Below are positions 1 to 7,001 of a stretch of DNA of 38,631 nt, piece after piece. How positions within the stretch are numbered: position 1 is the first letter of the stretch; each line of letters starts with the position of its first letter. Both the position numbers and the translations under genes were made by a program. The stretch comes from a bacterium (GTDB lineage: Bacteria > 4484-113): positions 1-38,631 of the forward strand of contig JAGGTK010000056.1 in assembly GCA_021163765.1 (NCBI GenBank), written 5' to 3'. The notes under the pieces are model-generated. The model was given only the letters and a program-made list of their open reading frames with translations. It was not told the origin of the DNA and did no database searches.

Positions 1-8
1 GCAAGAAG

Positions 9-509
9 ATGGCGCAAGACCCCGAGAAGTGGCGCGCGATTGCGCGCGAGGTCGGCCCGAAGCCGGGTTGCTCCTCACCATTCGGCCCCGGCGATAATCT
101 CCCCCTGCCGGGCGAAGCCGCCCACGCCCTGAACTTCATGCACCATGCCGTCCGCGGCGTCAGACCCTATCTCGAGAATGGGAGTGGTGGGTCAAACCGA
201 GAAGCCGACGACGGCGGCAAGTTAAAAGACCCTTGCAGCTATACCTGTCCGGTTCCAAGTCCGGATCCCACATTTACCTGCTCATCAAGTATTCCTGAGG
301 AATTTACTTGTCCATACTCTCATTACGAGTGCTGCAATTTTGCATGTAAACCGGTGGAGCTAGGCACGTTCGCTTGTATGACTGAATTTGAGTGTGGAGG
401 ATTCTGGTGCAGTTACCAGCAGTTTCACAATCAGCACCAGTGCGGCCTTTTCACGTGCGAGTACCACGTGACTTATCATGATGACTTGAAAAATAGCGAA
501 AACCGCTAA
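9..509 (+). CDS. Cys-rich RiPP precursor peptide with aromatic-X-Cys ladder (possibly 5'-partial)
   Basis: Likely substrate of the radical SAM/SPASM maturase two genes downstream. From the ATG at 9 it has 166 residues: a Cys-poor N-terminal part (about 1-75, one Cys at 21), a Gly/Ser/Asp-rich hinge (57-70), then a core with 12 cysteines at 76, 80, 91, 101, 108, 109, 113, 123, 129, 134, 145 and 150. Ten of these have an aromatic residue two positions earlier: YTC, FTC, FTC, YEC, FAC, FAC, FEC, FWC, HQC, FTC. The Phe and Cys codons alternate between synonyms, so the repeat is held at protein level and is not a recent DNA duplication. The reading frame is open to the window edge (two Lys codons before the ATG) and no clear ribosome binding site is visible, so the true start may lie upstream. 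The leader is about 65-70% GC and the core about 45-50%. Seen: motif pattern and gene order. Inferred: RiPP precursor role. A structural Cys-rich or metal-binding peptide remains possible. Confidence 0.7.
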   Translation: MAQDPEKWRAIAREVGPKPGCSSPFGPGDNLPLPGEAAHALNFMHHAVRGVRPYLENGSGGSNREADDGGKLKDPCSYTCPVPSPDPTFTCSSSIPEEFTCPYSHYECCNFACKPVELGTFACMTEFECGGFWCSYQQFHNQHQCGLFTCEYHVTYHDDLKNSENR

Positions 510-534
510 ATTTAGCAGTGAAAAGAGGTGTATC

Positions 535-1503
535 ATGAAATTCATTAGTCAAAAGAGAATGTATCGGATTCATTCGATGTTTGCACTCGTTTTCTTTACG
601 CCGCTATTTCTCTTATACCTTTTAGTATGCCCTTGTAACGCTGCAAAAGCCCCGCAACCGGAATACAACGAAGCTAAGCTAGGGCGATGGGTTCAGTTTC
701 AGGGAATAGAAGAGGCTACGAGGGTCGCTCCTCTGAAATCGACTGCGTTAGAGCTTCCCGATGAAGTTCTAGCAGATATCGTAAAAGCGCGCGACCGTAA
801 CGCATTTTGGCTTATCTGCGAAGATCGCTGGGATTATTGTTCAGTCTCGTACATTTTCGAGTATAAGAACAACCAGCTTGTTCACCGTATTATGCCGGTC
901 AGAGGGAGATATGACCGTGGTGTGTACCTACAAGTTCCGAGTGAATACCTGCTCTATCACGGCGATTGCTCTGCCTATGAGTACGAATATAGCACCGACT
1001 ATTTTAAAATAGCCCTTGCGCCAGGTCCCAAGCTCGACCAAAGCGAATTGTACTATCATGGAATTCCGGATTTCATTATCTGGGCGTCAAAAGGGCTTAT
1101 GGCTTTACCTTTCTCATGGAGGAGTGACACTGAGATCGCGTTTCTTAATAAGATACGTGAAAATGAGGGACACCGATATGGATTCGAAATTTGGTTCGCC
1201 AAGGATGACCTTAGACTGGTCAAAGAACTCATCACGGTCCCAAGCAAGCTAACTACTACCGAAGGTGAGGATTATCTTGACTACGATAATCCTAAGGTCC
1301 TCAAGGAAATCCGCTACGCTTATCTGCCAGGAACGACCTTTCCGGAAGAAGTGCTCTTAATCGAGGAAGAGAAGGTTCAGGCCAAATTACGATTCCAAAT
1401 GATTGATGGTTTCTGGATGCTAAGTGAGGGTAAGTTATTCCCTAGGAGTGATAACAATCAGCCTCACTCTCTCTGGATTCACGATATATCAATCGAGCGG
1501 TAA
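535..1503 (+). CDS. Secreted protein of unknown function in the RiPP cluster
   Basis: I do not recognise this 322-residue protein with certainty. It starts with a basic stretch and a hydrophobic segment (about residues 14-33) ending in a Cys-Asn-Ala-Ala sequence, a plausible signal peptidase I site, so the mature part should be exported. It has no further membrane segment. The mature part holds three cysteines (in the Ile-Cys-Glu, Tyr-Cys-Ser and Asp-Cys-Ser contexts) and a C-terminal half of alternating beta-strand pattern with a closing Gly-Phe-Trp and Gly-Lys-Leu-Phe stretch. That half loosely recalls LolA/RseB-type half-barrels that hold lipid or peptide ligands; this is an impression only. 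The start is supported by an AGAGGTG ribosome binding site at 524-530. It lies 25 bp after the precursor and 84 bp before the maturase on the same strand, so an accessory role (carrier, immunity or periplasmic processing of the peptide) is inferred. Its base composition, about 40% GC, is far below the rest of the window. Confidence 0.6.
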   Translation: MKFISQKRMYRIHSMFALVFFTPLFLLYLLVCPCNAAKAPQPEYNEAKLGRWVQFQGIEEATRVAPLKSTALELPDEVLADIVKARDRNAFWLICEDRWDYCSVSYIFEYKNNQLVHRIMPVRGRYDRGVYLQVPSEYLLYHGDCSAYEYEYSTDYFKIALAPGPKLDQSELYYHGIPDFIIWASKGLMALPFSWRSDTEIAFLNKIRENEGHRYGFEIWFAKDDLRLVKELITVPSKLTTTEGEDYLDYDNPKVLKEIRYAYLPGTTFPEEVLLIEEEKVQAKLRFQMIDGFWMLSEGKLFPRSDNNQPHSLWIHDISIER

Positions 1504-1587
1504 GGTGCTTTATTTCAGGACGGAGACGTGTACTTACATAACGCCTGCTAAGCGATAATGTTAAAGGTCTAAGGAGCGCATCAAATT

Positions 1588-2742
1588 ATGACCCGACCCT
1601 TTACCGCAGGGTTAATTGCTAAGGCATTAACTAGCTTACTTGATGAGCGTCAGTTTGAGCCTATAAGGCAAATTGATGCTTATATTACCGAGAACTGCAA
1701 TTGCCGATGCGATTACTGTTTCGTTGAAGGCAAACGCCCACAACAGATGACGGAGGAAACTATTAAGGCTACAGTAGACTTCCTGCTACTGAAGAGTCGC
1801 CATTTGCGAGAGCCGATTCTGCTTTTCTTTGGTGGTGAACCGCTATTAGCATTCGATTTAATACGATTCGCGGTGGACTATGGTGATTATCAAGCTGCAC
1901 TCATGGGTAAGCGTATCTCGTACTCAATGACTACTAACGGGACGTTATTTGATGAAGAGAAGCTAAGATTTTGCCGTGACCGTAGGATTATATTTCTCCT
2001 CTCTATTGATGGAAACGAAAAGACACATAACGTTCATCGCAAATTCGCTAATGGTCGCGGCACTTACAGAGCGGTCGCGGACAAGATACCGCTGATGAAG
2101 CAGTATCAGCCCTGGCTCGGAGTGCGCATGACACCGACTCCTAAAACCTTACATAAGACTGCCGCGAGCGTTAAGCATTTACACAATCATGGGATAAACC
2201 AATTCATTGTTGGCCTTGCCACAGGTCTTCGTTACACTGACAGCGACATAGCCAGATACACGGAACAGCTTAGAGAAATCGGAAGATACTACATCGATAG
2301 AAAAAGAGAGAAGGCACACCTTCGAATTCGAACGTTTGAGAACGATGCGGATCAAGAGTTGGGATCGAAGAGTGATATCTGGGGCTGCGGGGCAGGACGC
2401 GGCAGGCTTAGCGTATCAGCATCGGGCGAGATTCAACCTTGTGGAAAAGTGCAAGGGCTAAACAACCTAGCAGGAATCCCGGAATTCTCGCTGGGGAACG
2501 TGCTGACGGGCTTCACCAACCTCGACGCCCGCCGCAACTTCATCGCTTTCCACTATGACTTACGCAAAGCTTGCCACGACTGCGACCTCACGGACGACTG
2601 TGCTGGTGGCTGTCCAGCGGTTAACTACCAGGCCACCGGCTCTGTCTTTCGGCCTGATCCCAGCGAATGCAGGATTACACGCGCATACTTAGAAGTAAAG
2701 CGCGAGGTCATCGCCAGGCTTGAAGCCGAAGGCCTGGCGTGA
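1588..2742 (+). CDS. Radical SAM/SPASM peptide maturase
   Basis: Predicted to install a radical-based crosslink on the Cys-rich precursor. The 384-residue protein has the radical SAM cluster motif CX3CX2C at Cys37, Cys41 and Cys44 and the SAM-binding GGEP at 82-85. It ends in a complete SPASM domain: CX12GX4C (Cys267 to Cys285), CX2CX5CX3C (Cys329, 332, 338, 342) and a final Cys361, enough for two auxiliary 4Fe-4S clusters as in sactipeptide, ranthipeptide and cyclophane enzymes. Only 36 residues precede the cluster motif, too few for an N-terminal RRE leader-binding domain, so leader recognition must be different or come from another protein. The start is set by AAGGAG at 1571-1576. Composition is AT-rich up to about 2380 and GC-rich over the SPASM part. 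Anaerobic sulfatase-maturase-type activity is an alternative, but no sulfatase is nearby and the Cys-rich neighbour favours peptide maturation. Confidence 0.9.
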   Translation: MTRPFTAGLIAKALTSLLDERQFEPIRQIDAYITENCNCRCDYCFVEGKRPQQMTEETIKATVDFLLLKSRHLREPILLFFGGEPLLAFDLIRFAVDYGDYQAALMGKRISYSMTTNGTLFDEEKLRFCRDRRIIFLLSIDGNEKTHNVHRKFANGRGTYRAVADKIPLMKQYQPWLGVRMTPTPKTLHKTAASVKHLHNHGINQFIVGLATGLRYTDSDIARYTEQLREIGRYYIDRKREKAHLRIRTFENDADQELGSKSDIWGCGAGRGRLSVSASGEIQPCGKVQGLNNLAGIPEFSLGNVLTGFTNLDARRNFIAFHYDLRKACHDCDLTDDCAGGCPAVNYQATGSVFRPDPSECRITRAYLEVKREVIARLEAEGLA

Positions 2743-2796
2743 CGCTGCGGGACGCAGGACAGGGTTACGCAGAACTTCACGGAGTGGCAAGGCTTC

Positions 2797-3786
2797 CTAG
2801 CCGCGCAACGCCAGGACATCTCTCATCTTGGCAGCGCCGTTTTCGGCGGTTAGGCCGGCTTTGACCAATAGCTCCTCGGGCTGGCCGCTCATCAGGTACA
2901 TATCGGGAATACCGATGATGCGGGTCGGCACGTGCACATCGTTACCCAGGAGCAGCCGCGCTACCAGCGAGCCCAGCCCGCCGTAGATGGAATGCTCCTC
3001 CATCGTGACTACCGCACCGGTCTCTTTCGCAGCTTGAAGGATTTCCTCATCGTTCAGGGGTTTTAGCATCGGCACGTGCAGCACCCGGCTGAAGATGCCC
3101 TCCTCCGCGAGCATCTCCGCCGCCTGCACCGCCCTTGAAAGCATAAGTCCGGTGGCGATGAACACGCCGTCGCTGCCGCCGACGGCCTCCAGCGTGTGGT
3201 AAGGCTCAAACGGCGTGGACTCTGAGGTCACGGTGGGCACTTTCTCCCGCCCCAGGCGGAAGTAAAGCGGCCCCTCGTGCGTGGGTATCCACTCCATCAT
3301 CTTGCGCGTTTCCCAGTAGTCGGCGGGCACCAGCACGGTCATATTGACCAGCGAGAGCATATTGCTGAGGTCCTCCATGCTCTGGTGCGAACATCCGTCC
3401 AGGCCGACCGAGATGCCGCCGTGCGCCGCGGCGATTTTGACGTTCATCTTTGAATAGTCCACAGTGTTGCGCGCCTGGTCCCAAGCCCGGCCGGTAAGGA
3501 AAATCGCGTAGCTGGAGAGAAAGGGAATCAGCCCGAACGTGGAAAGGCCGGCGGCGGTATTCATCATGTCCTGCTCGGCGATACCGCACTCAATGAACCG
3601 CTCCGGGAATTCCGCGCGGAAGAATTTCGTGTAAGTGGATTCGGCCAGGTCTGCGTCAAGGACAACGATGTTCTCGTTATTCTTGCCCAGCTCAACGAGC
3701 ATCTCGCCGTAAGCCTTGCGAGTGAGGATCATCTCCCATCTGTCGGAAGGCTGGACACCGTTTTTGTATTCAATGCTACTTGCCAT
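2797..3786 (-). CDS. Transketolase, C-terminal subunit
   Basis: Second half of a two-subunit transketolase, moving two-carbon ketol units in the non-oxidative pentose phosphate pathway; it forms the active site with the product of the gene just upstream. The 329-residue protein carries the pyrimidine-binding domain: a Leu-Asp-Ala-Asp-Leu early strand, the Glu-Cys-Gly-Ile-Ala-Glu-Gln-Asp segment containing the glutamate that activates thiamine diphosphate, and the later C-terminal regulatory-type domain. I place the start at 3786 (ATG, Met-Ala-Ser-Ser), because a GGAG lies at 3793-3796 and the gene then overlaps the upstream stop by only 11 bp. A longer frame to 3846 would overlap by 71 bp and adds no family sequence. 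The overlap indicates translational coupling. The gene ends 54 bp from the converging maturase gene, with no clear terminator between them. Confidence 0.93.
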   Translation of the reverse strand: MASSIEYKNGVQPSDRWEMILTRKAYGEMLVELGKNNENIVVLDADLAESTYTKFFRAEFPERFIECGIAEQDMMNTAAGLSTFGLIPFLSSYAIFLTGRAWDQARNTVDYSKMNVKIAAAHGGISVGLDGCSHQSMEDLSNMLSLVNMTVLVPADYWETRKMMEWIPTHEGPLYFRLGREKVPTVTSESTPFEPYHTLEAVGGSDGVFIATGLMLSRAVQAAEMLAEEGIFSRVLHVPMLKPLNDEEILQAAKETGAVVTMEEHSIYGGLGSLVARLLLGNDVHVPTRIIGIPDMYLMSGQPEELLVKAGLTAENGAAKMRDVLALRG

Positions 3787-4708
3787 CTTCAGCTCCGTAA
3801 CCGTCGTACTCCTGGAAACCGCCCATTGCAGCGCGCGCCTCGTCAATGGAGTTGTAGCTGTAACCGAGTTCGTTGAGCATTTGCATAACTTCGTCTTCTT
3901 TCGGCGGGCGGCCGTGCCAGCCGGGGATATTCTCGTATGTCGGGCAGCCGTGCATCATAACCGTCTTGAAGAGTATTACTGTGGGCTGCCCGCAGCCCTT
4001 ACCCCGGGCAGGTGTCCCGTCAACCGCCTCGTCCCACGCGCGAACGATATCATCCATGTCGTGGCCGTCCGCTTCAATAGTGCGCCATCCGAAATCCTTG
4101 AATTTCTCAGGCAGCGGGGCGATGTTCTTCACGTTCTCCACGTAGCCGTCTATCTGGGCGTTGTTCCAGTCAGCCGAAACGATCAGATTGTCGGTCTTTC
4201 TGTGGCCCGCGTGCATAATCGCTTCCCAGATGTTGCCTTCCTGCATCTCGCCGTCACCGCAGTTGCAGAAGACGGTGCGTTCGGGAGCGCCGCGTATTCT
4301 GGCACCCAGCGCCATCCCGTGCGCCACCGACAGCCCCTGGCCCAGTGAGCCGCTGGAAACCTCGACGCCGGGCAGCGCGGTTTTGCTGGGGTGCCCCTGC
4401 AACCGTGAATTCACGGTACGGAAGGTGAGCAGGTAGCCTCGGGAGAAGAGCCCCCGGTGCGCCATTAGCGTGTACAGGAGCATTGAGCAGTGGCCGTTGC
4501 TCAGGACAAACCGGTCGCGCTCCGGCCAGAAGGGATTCTCCGGGTCGTAGTTCAGGTAGTTCATCCACAGCGCCGTCAGGTAGTCGGCGGCGGAAAGCGG
4601 CCCGCCGGGATGCCCGCTCCTTGCGGTATGAATGGCTACAAGGACATCGTGTCGGACAGCCCGCGCTGTTTCTCGAAGTTCATCGACAGACAGGTTCAGT
4701 GTCGGCAT
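3776..4708 (-). CDS. Transketolase, N-terminal subunit
   Basis: First half of the split transketolase, which binds the diphosphate and magnesium end of thiamine diphosphate. Visible family features are His-Ser-Gly-His-Pro-Gly-Gly near residue 30, Ser-Asn-Gly-His-Cys, the Ser-Gly-Ser-Leu-Gly-Gln-Gly-Leu segment and the cofactor signature Gly-Asp-Gly-Glu-Met-Gln-Glu-Gly-Asn. Length (310 residues) fits the stand-alone N-terminal subunit found in many bacteria and archaea. The start at 4708 (Met-Pro-Thr-Leu) is chosen over a frame opening at 4747 because a GAGGAAGGG ribosome binding site lies just before it and the extra residues are not family-like. An extended -10 promoter sits about 50 bp upstream, so the two transketolase genes probably form their own transcription unit behind the guanine nucleotide genes. 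Confidence 0.94.
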   Translation of the reverse strand: MPTLNLSVDELRETARAVRHDVLVAIHTARSGHPGGPLSAADYLTALWMNYLNYDPENPFWPERDRFVLSNGHCSMLLYTLMAHRGLFSRGYLLTFRTVNSRLQGHPSKTALPGVEVSSGSLGQGLSVAHGMALGARIRGAPERTVFCNCGDGEMQEGNIWEAIMHAGHRKTDNLIVSADWNNAQIDGYVENVKNIAPLPEKFKDFGWRTIEADGHDMDDIVRAWDEAVDGTPARGKGCGQPTVILFKTVMMHGCPTYENIPGWHGRPPKEDEVMQMLNELGYSYNSIDEARAAMGGFQEYDGYGAEDGK

Positions 4709-4760
4709 ATCCCTTCCTCGCGTGAGTTCTCGTTGACCGAAGAGCAAGCGAAGCTTCGTA

Positions 4761-4769
4761 ATTGTAGCA
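4761..4769 (-). promoter_or_regulatory. Extended -10 promoter for the split transketolase genes
   Basis: Read on the minus strand the sequence is TGCTACAAT, an extended -10 element. It sits about 50 bp before the transketolase start at 4708, leaving a leader of roughly 45 nt that includes the ribosome binding site. No good -35 is visible at 17 bp. The same TGC-TA-x-A-x-T form recurs upstream of lptD, comM and the dockerin-like lipoprotein gene. Confidence 0.5.
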
Positions 4770-4893
4770 AATCAAACGCCGGGCTTCATAGGTGTCCGGG
4801 GAAAAGCTGGGCGACGCCTTAGCGTGCGGAATCTTTTCAGCACGTTCACGCTTCTCCAGATCAGATGTCGCGCCTGCCAGCTTCTTGTTCCTC

Positions 4894-5448
4894 TCAGGTT
4901 GGCTGGTTGATGGCGTATATGCCGGGGAGCTGGCGCCATTTCTGCTCAAAGTCCAGTCCATAGCCAACTACGTAGCAGTCCGGAATCGTGAATCCGACGT
5001 AGTCCATCTCGACGTGAACCTTGCGCCTGTCGGGACGGTCGAGGAACGTGCATTTGGACAGCGACGAGACCTTGCGGTTACGCATCAACTCCTCGATGTA
5101 CTTCAGCGTCAGGCCTGTGTCGACGATGTCCTCCACAATAATCACGTCCCGCGACTCAACGGGGTCGTCGAGGTCCTTTATCAGGCGGACCACGCCGGTG
5201 CTCTCGGTTGAATCGCCGTAGCTGGCGACAGACAGGAAATCGTAGGTCGCGGGAATTGATAACATTCGTAAGAGATCGGCGAGGAACACAGTGGCGCCCT
5301 TGAGGACACCAATAAGGTGCACTGCTTTCCCTTCAAAGTCTGCCGATATATCCTCGGCCATCTCCGCGACGCGTGCTGCGATGTCTTCCGGTGAATACAG
5401 GACCCGGAAGTGCTCCGGAACCTTTATTGTGGTTTCAGGCTTCTCCAT
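4894..5448 (-). CDS. hpt: Hypoxanthine phosphoribosyltransferase
   Basis: Salvages hypoxanthine (and probably guanine) with PRPP to give IMP or GMP in the cytosol. The PRPP-binding loop is clear: a hydrophobic run followed by Glu-Asp-Ile-Val-Asp-Thr-Gly-Leu-Thr. The early Gly-Val-Leu-Lys-Gly-Ala segment and the late Val-Val-Gly-Tyr-Gly-Leu-Asp segment also fit the family, as does the length (184 residues). I choose the ATG at 5448 (Met-Glu-Lys-Pro), 8 bp after the guaA stop; a GTG at 5466 would give six more residues and overlap guaA by 10 bp. The GGGAGTGAG upstream of the ATG lies inside the guaA stop region and can serve as the ribosome binding site. It is last in a guaB-guaA-hpt run, which combines synthesis and salvage of GMP precursors. 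Confidence 0.95.
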   Translation of the reverse strand: MEKPETTIKVPEHFRVLYSPEDIAARVAEMAEDISADFEGKAVHLIGVLKGATVFLADLLRMLSIPATYDFLSVASYGDSTESTGVVRLIKDLDDPVESRDVIIVEDIVDTGLTLKYIEELMRNRKVSSLSKCTFLDRPDRRKVHVEMDYVGFTIPDCYVVGYGLDFEQKWRQLPGIYAINQPT

Positions 5449-5456
5449 AACGAATC

Positions 5457-6998
5457 TCACTCCCACTCAATAGTGGCCGGGGGCTTGCTGCTGATATCGT
5501 AAGCCACCCGGTTCACTTCGGGTACTTCGTTGATTATCCGGTTGCTGATGCTTTCCAGCACCGTGTACGGAATCCGCGCCCAGTCGGCGGTCATCCAGTC
5601 GGTGGTGGTGACAATCCGCAGGATGATGGGGTATCCGTACGTGCGACGGTCGCCCATCACCCCAACAGACTTGATGTCCGGCAGTACTCCGAACGCCTGC
5701 CCGATGTCGGCGTAGATTTCGGAGCTTGCAAGCTCCTCCTGGATGATGGCGTCCGCAAGCTGGAGTATTTTCACCTTGCGCGGCGTGACCGTGCCGATGA
5801 TCCGTATCGCCATTCCGGGCCCCGGGAACGGCTGGCGATAGACCACTCTTTCGGGCACGCCCAGGCCCAGTGCCACTTTTCGTACTTCGTCCTTGAATAA
5901 GTCGCGCAGCGGCTCCAGCAGCTTCAGCTTCATCTGTTTCGGCAGGCCGCCAACATTGTGGTGGCTCTTTATCACGTGCGCGTGCTTGCCCACGCCGTGG
6001 CTCTCGATTACGTCGGGGTAGATGGTGCCTTGCGCGATAAACTTGATGTTCTTGAGCTTCTGTGCCTCTTCCTCGAAGACGCGGATGAACTCGCGCCCGA
6101 TTATCTTCCGTTTCCGCTCCGGGTTCTTCACGTCCCGCAGCTTGCCCAGAAAGCGCCGTGCCGCGTTCACGCGCCGGAAGTTGGCGCGGAACTGCTTTTT
6201 GAACACCCTCTCGACCTGGTCCGCCTCGTTAAGGCGCATAAGGCCGTGGTCAACGAAAATGCAGTATAGCTGGTCTCCGACCGCCTGCTGTGCGAGAACT
6301 GCGGTTGTCAGCGAGTCGATGCCGCCAGAGATGCCGCAGAGAATCTGGGCGGATGCTACTTTCTCTCGGATACCGTTGACCGCGCCTTCGATGAATGAGG
6401 CCATGCGCCACGTGCCGCTCGCGCCGCACACGTCGTACGCGAAGTTGCGCAGAAGCTCGACTCCCCAGGGCGTGTGGGTGACCTCCGGATGGAACTGAAC
6501 CGCGTAGAGCTTGCGCCGGGTGTTCTCCATCGCCGCAACCGGCGTGTGGTAGGTCTGGGCAACCAGCCTGAAGCCTCTGGGCGGGGATTTCAATACGTCG
6601 CCGTGGCTCATCCAGCAGATGAGGTCCGGGTTCAGGTTCTTGAACAGGATGCTGTCGGGTGCGACCACATGCAGTTCGGCTTTCCCGTATTCGGCCGCCT
6701 TAGCCGAGATGACTTTGCCGCCATACATACGGCCGATGAAATGCAGGCCGTAGCAGATACCCAGGATTGGTATGCCCAGCTCAAGGATGCCCTTCTCGAC
6801 TTCGGGGGAGCCAAACTCGTAGACGCTGCCGGGGCCGCCGGACAGGATGATGCCGATGGGCTTTTCCTTCCGCATACCTTCTACGGTGATGTCCGTTGTG
6901 CGGATTTCGGAGTATACGTCGAGTTCGCGTATGCGCCTGGCGATTAGCTGCGTATACTGCGAGCCCAGGTCGACAACGATTATCTTCTCTTGCTGCAT
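5457..6998 (-). CDS. guaA: GMP synthase (glutamine-hydrolysing)
   Basis: Converts XMP to GMP using ATP and glutamine ammonia. The 513 residues match the usual length. The N-terminal glutamine amidotransferase domain shows the Gly-Ile-Cys-Tyr-Gly nucleophile elbow and the His-Pro-Glu catalytic pair. The ATP pyrophosphatase domain shows the P-loop Ser-Gly-Gly-Ile-Asp-Ser, and the C-terminal dimerisation domain ends in the family's Pro-Pro-Ala-Thr-Ile-Glu-Trp-Glu. The Asp-Leu-Gly-Ser-Gln-Tyr-Thr start is also typical. It begins 3 bp after the guaB3 stop, so the two consecutive steps from IMP to GMP are translationally linked. Confidence 0.98.
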   Translation of the reverse strand: MQQEKIIVVDLGSQYTQLIARRIRELDVYSEIRTTDITVEGMRKEKPIGIILSGGPGSVYEFGSPEVEKGILELGIPILGICYGLHFIGRMYGGKVISAKAAEYGKAELHVVAPDSILFKNLNPDLICWMSHGDVLKSPPRGFRLVAQTYHTPVAAMENTRRKLYAVQFHPEVTHTPWGVELLRNFAYDVCGASGTWRMASFIEGAVNGIREKVASAQILCGISGGIDSLTTAVLAQQAVGDQLYCIFVDHGLMRLNEADQVERVFKKQFRANFRRVNAARRFLGKLRDVKNPERKRKIIGREFIRVFEEEAQKLKNIKFIAQGTIYPDVIESHGVGKHAHVIKSHHNVGGLPKQMKLKLLEPLRDLFKDEVRKVALGLGVPERVVYRQPFPGPGMAIRIIGTVTPRKVKILQLADAIIQEELASSEIYADIGQAFGVLPDIKSVGVMGDRRTYGYPIILRIVTTTDWMTADWARIPYTVLESISNRIINEVPEVNRVAYDISSKPPATIEWE

Positions 6999-7001
6999 TA
7001 C

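Noticed and set aside
9..509. Metallothionein or plain disulfide-rich peptide
   Set aside because: Metallothioneins are rich in CxC/CC and poor in aromatics; here nearly every Cys follows an aromatic at -2, and a radical SAM maturase is next door. Kept only as an alternative.
4680..4967. 95-codon frame in the gap between hpt and the transketolase genes
   Set aside because: It overlaps the end of hpt and the transketolase promoter and shows no family features; the 185-bp gap (4709-4893) appears to be regulatory.
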